From Chlamydiales bacterium (lineage in GTDB: Bacteria > Chlamydiota > Chlamydiia > Chlamydiales > JACKPQ01): a stretch of 64,000 nt of DNA. The number at the start of each line of letters is the position of its first letter. Positions within the stretch are counted from its first letter, which is position 1. Below, in pieces: positions 60,682 through 64,000 of this stretch. A program made the position numbers and the translations under genes. The notes under the pieces were generated by a model. The model had not been told where the DNA came from. It did no database searches and saw only the letters and a program-made list of their open reading frames with translations. The stretch spans positions 186,001 to 250,000 of the forward strand of contig JACKPQ010000001.1 in NCBI GenBank assembly GCA_024233435.1. The letters are read 5' to 3'.

Positions 60682-62996
60682 TTGCAAGTTCCTGGAGCAA
60701 CATAAAACGATCCAGTCGGCGGGTTGAATGTCTTGAATGTGTTTGTTTCTGCTAGGCCAGCTGATGAGCCAGGTGTGGGTGATTCCAATCGTAGATTCGC
60801 TGTATTTTGAAATTCAATCTCGTTGAGCGGGGCCTGATTCCCAAATAGGGTTGCGCACATGCTCGATGAGCCTGATGGATTCATATCAATGGCATTGGTT
60901 GCGCTTGTGAAAATGGTGTTGTTTAAAATATTGATGTTGGCAGTTGCACTTCCACTAATTCGCAATTGCATACCTGTTGCATTTGTATCTGTGATGTAAT
61001 TGTTGGAGATGGTGATGTTGTATGAGCCGGCTGAAGCTGGAGCAATCTCAATATTATCGCTTTGATTGTTATAAAACAGGTTGTCATCGATGGATAGAGT
61101 GCACATAAGGTCAGGATTAATTGAATTAGGCACTAAAATAAGAGTTCCTTGAAGTGGAGATCCAAAGAGCGTATTTCGATGAATTGTAACATTGGAAGTG
61201 CTAGACAACGAAGGCCCAATTTCAATTAGAGTATTTATAGAATTGAAAAGCTCGTTGTATACAACCTGTCCAGTCATGGTGCTGCTAACTTCTGGTATTA
61301 GAGATACACCGGGACTATTACCTCCAGGATTAAATACAGTATTGCCAATTTCATTTTGGCTTATTAAAAAAGACAACGTAGATGTATCTCTGGACTGCAA
61401 TTGTAGGCCTATTAGGCTTCCAGAAATAAAGTTTCGAGAGGCAATGAAGGTTCCCTGGGTTGTGTTCTCTGTGTAACAGTAAACGTTATATTCATCAGTA
61501 GAGTCTAAAATACGGTTGCGCACGAGCCCAAGATCAAAAATAGCATTGAGCGTTGGGTTGAAATAAAAACCATAACGGCCATTATTGCTGATTGTATTAT
61601 CGGCGCAAATGTAAGTCAAAAGACTGGGGTCTGGTGTGCCTATTGCGAGCAACCTAATTCCATCAGATCCAGAATTTGAAATCGTATTGTTAGTAATGAC
61701 CCAATTCACGGGGGCAGGGTTAGCATCGTGACCGAGGAACATGCCAATAGAGCCACAATCGTGGATGATATTGCTTATGATTCTGTTTGTTCCGCCCACA
61801 GGGATTGTTGGATCATCAGAGCGAATTCCATCGGTCGTGCTGGTGATATCGAGGCCGCTAATCGTTGAGTTTATCGTGGGGATAATGGCACCCAGCCCGC
61901 TGCCTAATAGATGGGGATAATTGCCAGGAGTTTGTGCAGGGACAACAAAGCCATTGCCAAGGTCAAGATCAGCTGCAGAGCCTTGAACGGTTTGGTCTGA
62001 TAGCATGGTGATGGTGGTATCATAACCGGTGGTTGTGCCATCCCCCGGGAAAATATAGATGACATCCCCAGGCTTTGATGCGGCCATGGCAATAGCCGTT
62101 GTCGGATAGGGGCTTTCAAAGGTACCCAGTGAGCTTGATCGATTGTCTACAAAGATGATGTTGCCAACGGATTGGCGCTGATTTTTCCTCTCAACGGGGA
62201 TAATTTCTGATCGGTAGGGGAGTTGGTTGCGAGCTTCACAAAGGAAATTTTTGCTGCGCAGAATCTTTTTGCGTGGGCCAAGTGGCATTGAAACACCAGC
62301 GGTGCCCTGGAAAGTCCACTTAAAGATTTTATCGTAAGTGGTATCAAAGGCAAGATTGAAGCGGCTGATGAGGTCAAACACAATACGCCCCTTACCACCA
62401 ACGGCATTCCCAAGATCTACGCCATTAACCGTTTTTTCAAAGAGATAATAAGAGCCAAGGGCTGCATACCAATTAACAATGGCGCAACGCGAGCCAAGTG
62501 GCACGCCAATTTCTGCATCGACAGCAGGCAGAGCAGCGCGCAGTCGTCTGGTGAAAATAGCAGAGTGGCCTTCGAATTTTTCAAAGTCTGGGCTTGACTC
62601 AGCTTGAGTGCTAGCAATGGGAGCGTAGCCGTTAGCGCGCACATCAAAATAGCGCGATAGAAATTCCAGGCCGCCGCCAAGCTGGTGAGGATTGATGTTT
62701 TGCGCTTCGCGGTAGTCGTAGTAAAAGTTACCGCCAATAGCCCATCCAGACCAATTATACCGAAGGCCGATGCCAATATTTGATGCGAACTGGTTGTTAT
62801 CAAAGACGTGGCCGCGCAGGTCCAGGAAGGGCATGAAGTCATTTTTCCAAGCTGGGCATAGGAAAAGTTCGGCTGTGGTGTAACCGGTGTCGTAGCCGAC
62901 TCCGTTGTGTTCGCGGTGCTTAAGCACGCCACGTGAAGCCGTAGGCTCGCTTGCAAAAAGGGCAGTTGCAGATGCAATGGCAAGAATTAACTTCAT
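60678..62996 (-). CDS. Inverse-autotransporter-like beta-helix protein, paralogue
   Basis: 772 residues from the ATG at 62996, which overlaps the upstream methyltransferase stop (ATGA); an ATG at 63002 adds two residues. Signal peptide (KLILAIASATALFAS), then a barrel with GVGYDTGYTTAELFLCPAW, DLRGHVFDNNQFASNIGIGL and GNFYYDYREAQ, clearly the same barrel as the 1301-residue protein at 10.7 kb. The linker NIIFVDNRSSSLGTFESPYP and VIYIFPGDGTTTG are also shared. The passenger of about 470 residues is beta-helical (NNTISNSGSDGIRLL, NNYITDTNATGMQL) but shorter. It is probably a surface adhesin. Confidence 0.75.
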   Translation of the reverse strand: MKLILAIASATALFASEPTASRGVLKHREHNGVGYDTGYTTAELFLCPAWKNDFMPFLDLRGHVFDNNQFASNIGIGLRYNWSGWAIGGNFYYDYREAQNINPHQLGGGLEFLSRYFDVRANGYAPIASTQAESSPDFEKFEGHSAIFTRRLRAALPAVDAEIGVPLGSRCAIVNWYAALGSYYLFEKTVNGVDLGNAVGGKGRIVFDLISRFNLAFDTTYDKIFKWTFQGTAGVSMPLGPRKKILRSKNFLCEARNQLPYRSEIIPVERKNQRQSVGNIIFVDNRSSSLGTFESPYPTTAIAMAASKPGDVIYIFPGDGTTTGYDTTITMLSDQTVQGSAADLDLGNGFVVPAQTPGNYPHLLGSGLGAIIPTINSTISGLDITSTTDGIRSDDPTIPVGGTNRIISNIIHDCGSIGMFLGHDANPAPVNWVITNNTISNSGSDGIRLLAIGTPDPSLLTYICADNTISNNGRYGFYFNPTLNAIFDLGLVRNRILDSTDEYNVYCYTENTTQGTFIASRNFISGSLIGLQLQSRDTSTLSFLISQNEIGNTVFNPGGNSPGVSLIPEVSSTMTGQVVYNELFNSINTLIEIGPSLSSTSNVTIHRNTLFGSPLQGTLILVPNSINPDLMCTLSIDDNLFYNNQSDNIEIAPASAGSYNITISNNYITDTNATGMQLRISGSATANINILNNTIFTSATNAIDMNPSGSSSMCATLFGNQAPLNEIEFQNTANLRLESPTPGSSAGLAETNTFKTFNPPTGSFYVAPGTCN

Positions 62997-64000
62997 GACC
63001 ATTCATATACTAGATTTTCATCAACAGATAAAGGATAAAATCTTTTATCGACTTCTGCTTTCTCAGCTTTTGTCAGTTTGACATGTTTTGCAATCATCAG
63101 GTAAAGCATGGGGTCCCAGTGCATTTTTCTTAATGAATCTAACGAAGGCAAAGCCATGAATTGGTCCAGGGCCGATTGTGGATCGGGCTCTATCATCTTA
63201 ATAGGCGGAAGAGGTGATTTTGAGAAAATTCCAACGCTGTAGCGAGGGTCGGGCTGCTGAGGTCTGCAGAAATGTATGCCCGGTGTTGGATTGCAAAAAT
63301 CAGACACCAGTGCGTGGAAATTAACGGGAAGGGAAAAAGTCCCATGTTGATTGAAGGTTGGTTCGCGCAGCTGCTCGAGCGTCCACATACCCTTGTCTGC
63401 GATCATGAAAGCAGCCTTAGGGAAAAGGTTTAGAAGATGCAAGGCGCTTGTTGGGTATGTGAACGCTACATTGTCAATGCTTTGTGAATAAGTGAAGTGG
63501 GTTTGACATGGTTGGTATTCCCACTTTAGCTTTAGCTCATTGATACTTGGTCCCCCACTGATATTGGCGATGCCCTCGAAAAGTTGTCCATTCTGCTTGC
63601 GGTAAAGAGCTTGGGGCATAGCATCAAAGACGTAATTGGCTATGATAAGATCAGGGGAGCAGACGGGCTGATCGTTCAAGGGATTATAGAAGTGCATCTT
63701 AGTGCGTTTATTAAGCAGCTCATTGGCTTTCCAAAAAATGATGCTTTTTTCGGAGATATCGCTCATGTGATACTCAATATCGCGGCTCAGAAGCTGCAAA
63801 AGCATATACGTAAAGCGGCCCGTTCCAGCTCCAATCTCTAAGATCGTTCTTGGCCGAAGCTGTTTAATCAACTCAGAGAAATAGTAAGCTGTGTAAGCGT
63901 TGGATGAAATTTGGAGGGGAACTCCAAGCTTTGTCCAGCAAGCGGGTCCATGATCGCTGTATGTCTTATATTGTAAGTCCCAAAGGTATGAGGCTTTACT
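62993..64000 (-). CDS. SAM-dependent methyltransferase, 5' end beyond window
   Basis: 336 codons are visible. The frame is open past the right edge, so an internal TTG at 63871 is not the start. TILEIGAGTGRFTYMLLQLL is motif I, YHMSDISEKSIIFWKAN motif II, SPDLIIANYVFDAMPQALY motif IV. The FDAMPQ with following Gln/Asn resembles MidA/NDUFAF7-type (Methyltransf_28) arginine methyltransferases, but that is only a suggestion. Upstream residues WTKLGVPLQISSNAYTAYYF support a longer N-terminus. It overlaps the adhesin start by ATGA, so the two genes are translationally coupled. Confidence 0.75.
   Translation of the reverse strand, partial: SKASYLWDLQYKTYSDHGPACWTKLGVPLQISSNAYTAYYFSELIKQLRPRTILEIGAGTGRFTYMLLQLLSRDIEYHMSDISEKSIIFWKANELLNKRTKMHFYNPLNDQPVCSPDLIIANYVFDAMPQALYRKQNGQLFEGIANISGGPSINELKLKWEYQPCQTHFTYSQSIDNVAFTYPTSALHLLNLFPKAAFMIADKGMWTLEQLREPTFNQHGTFSLPVNFHALVSDFCNPTPGIHFCRPQQPDPRYSVGIFSKSPLPPIKMIEPDPQSALDQFMALPSLDSLRKMHWDPMLYLMIAKHVKLTKAEKAEVDKRFYPLSVDENLVYEWS

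Noticed and set aside
1..64000. tRNA and rRNA genes
   Set aside because: I inspected the intergenic gaps by eye for cloverleaf arms and rRNA-like blocks and saw none; a covariance search would settle it.

Overview
The window looks like the chromosome of an environmental chlamydia, that is, a member of the Parachlamydiales-like bacteria that live in amoebae, rather than a Chlamydiaceae pathogen. The evidence is mostly in the genes. There is a class Ic ribonucleotide reductase in which Phe replaces the radical Tyr and the large subunit carries several ATP-cones. There is a roughly 600-residue chlamydial-type signal peptidase I, an NTT-family nucleotide transporter and a eukaryote-like IleS. Gene order also fits: ileS..lepB..CT021-like, and sucC-sucD..htrA-M16 protease..ftsY..nrdA-nrdB, are groups I recall as neighbours in Chlamydia trachomatis (CT019-CT021 and CT821-CT828). 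Here the groups are broken up by extra genes. I cannot name the genus.

Layout. 1-4.8 kb: a B3/B4-domain gene cut by the window edge, brnQ, a DUF167 protein, an FAD monooxygenase, a ZIP metal-transporter gene broken by a 159-bp palindromic insertion, and a PhnA-like zinc ribbon. 4.8-16 kb is accessory: a cyclodipeptide-synthase-like gene divergent from a LuxR regulator, a MOMP-like barrel, a GH64-like glucanase, a TPR protein with a translation-factor-like barrel, a 1301-residue inverse-autotransporter-like beta-helix protein, and a penicillin V acylase-like hydrolase. 16-26 kb is also accessory: two methyltransferases with signal peptides, a TM2 protein, a transglutaminase-like protein, an HSDL2-like SDR, decayed genes, an NTT transporter, and a TetR/FAD-monooxygenase pair next to the tmRNA gene.

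26-46 kb is mostly core: tmRNA, an AlbA_2 protein, ileS with two small membrane proteins, a DUF4143 ATPase, lepB, a conserved secreted protein, an ion antiporter, carbonic anhydrase with tag and a P-loop kinase, an ftsY-hypothetical-priA cluster, and a sucC-sucD-M50 protease operon. 47-60 kb: htrA, an M16 protease, a SemiSWEET-like protein, two tandem Ser/Thr kinase-like proteins beside a leucine-rich protein, then nrdA-nrdB behind two NrdR-box-like palindromes. 60-64 kb: a DUF4396 membrane protein, a second inverse-autotransporter-like protein, and a methyltransferase running off the right edge.

A recurring theme is short palindromic repeats of at least three families. One family starts TACCGAA and ends TTCGGTA with TA on both sides, which resembles a MITE of the IS630/Tc1-mariner kind. 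They sit between genes, probably often acting as terminators, and one copy has broken the ZIP gene. I saw no rRNA, tRNA or CRISPR array; the only structural RNA gene I can support is tmRNA.
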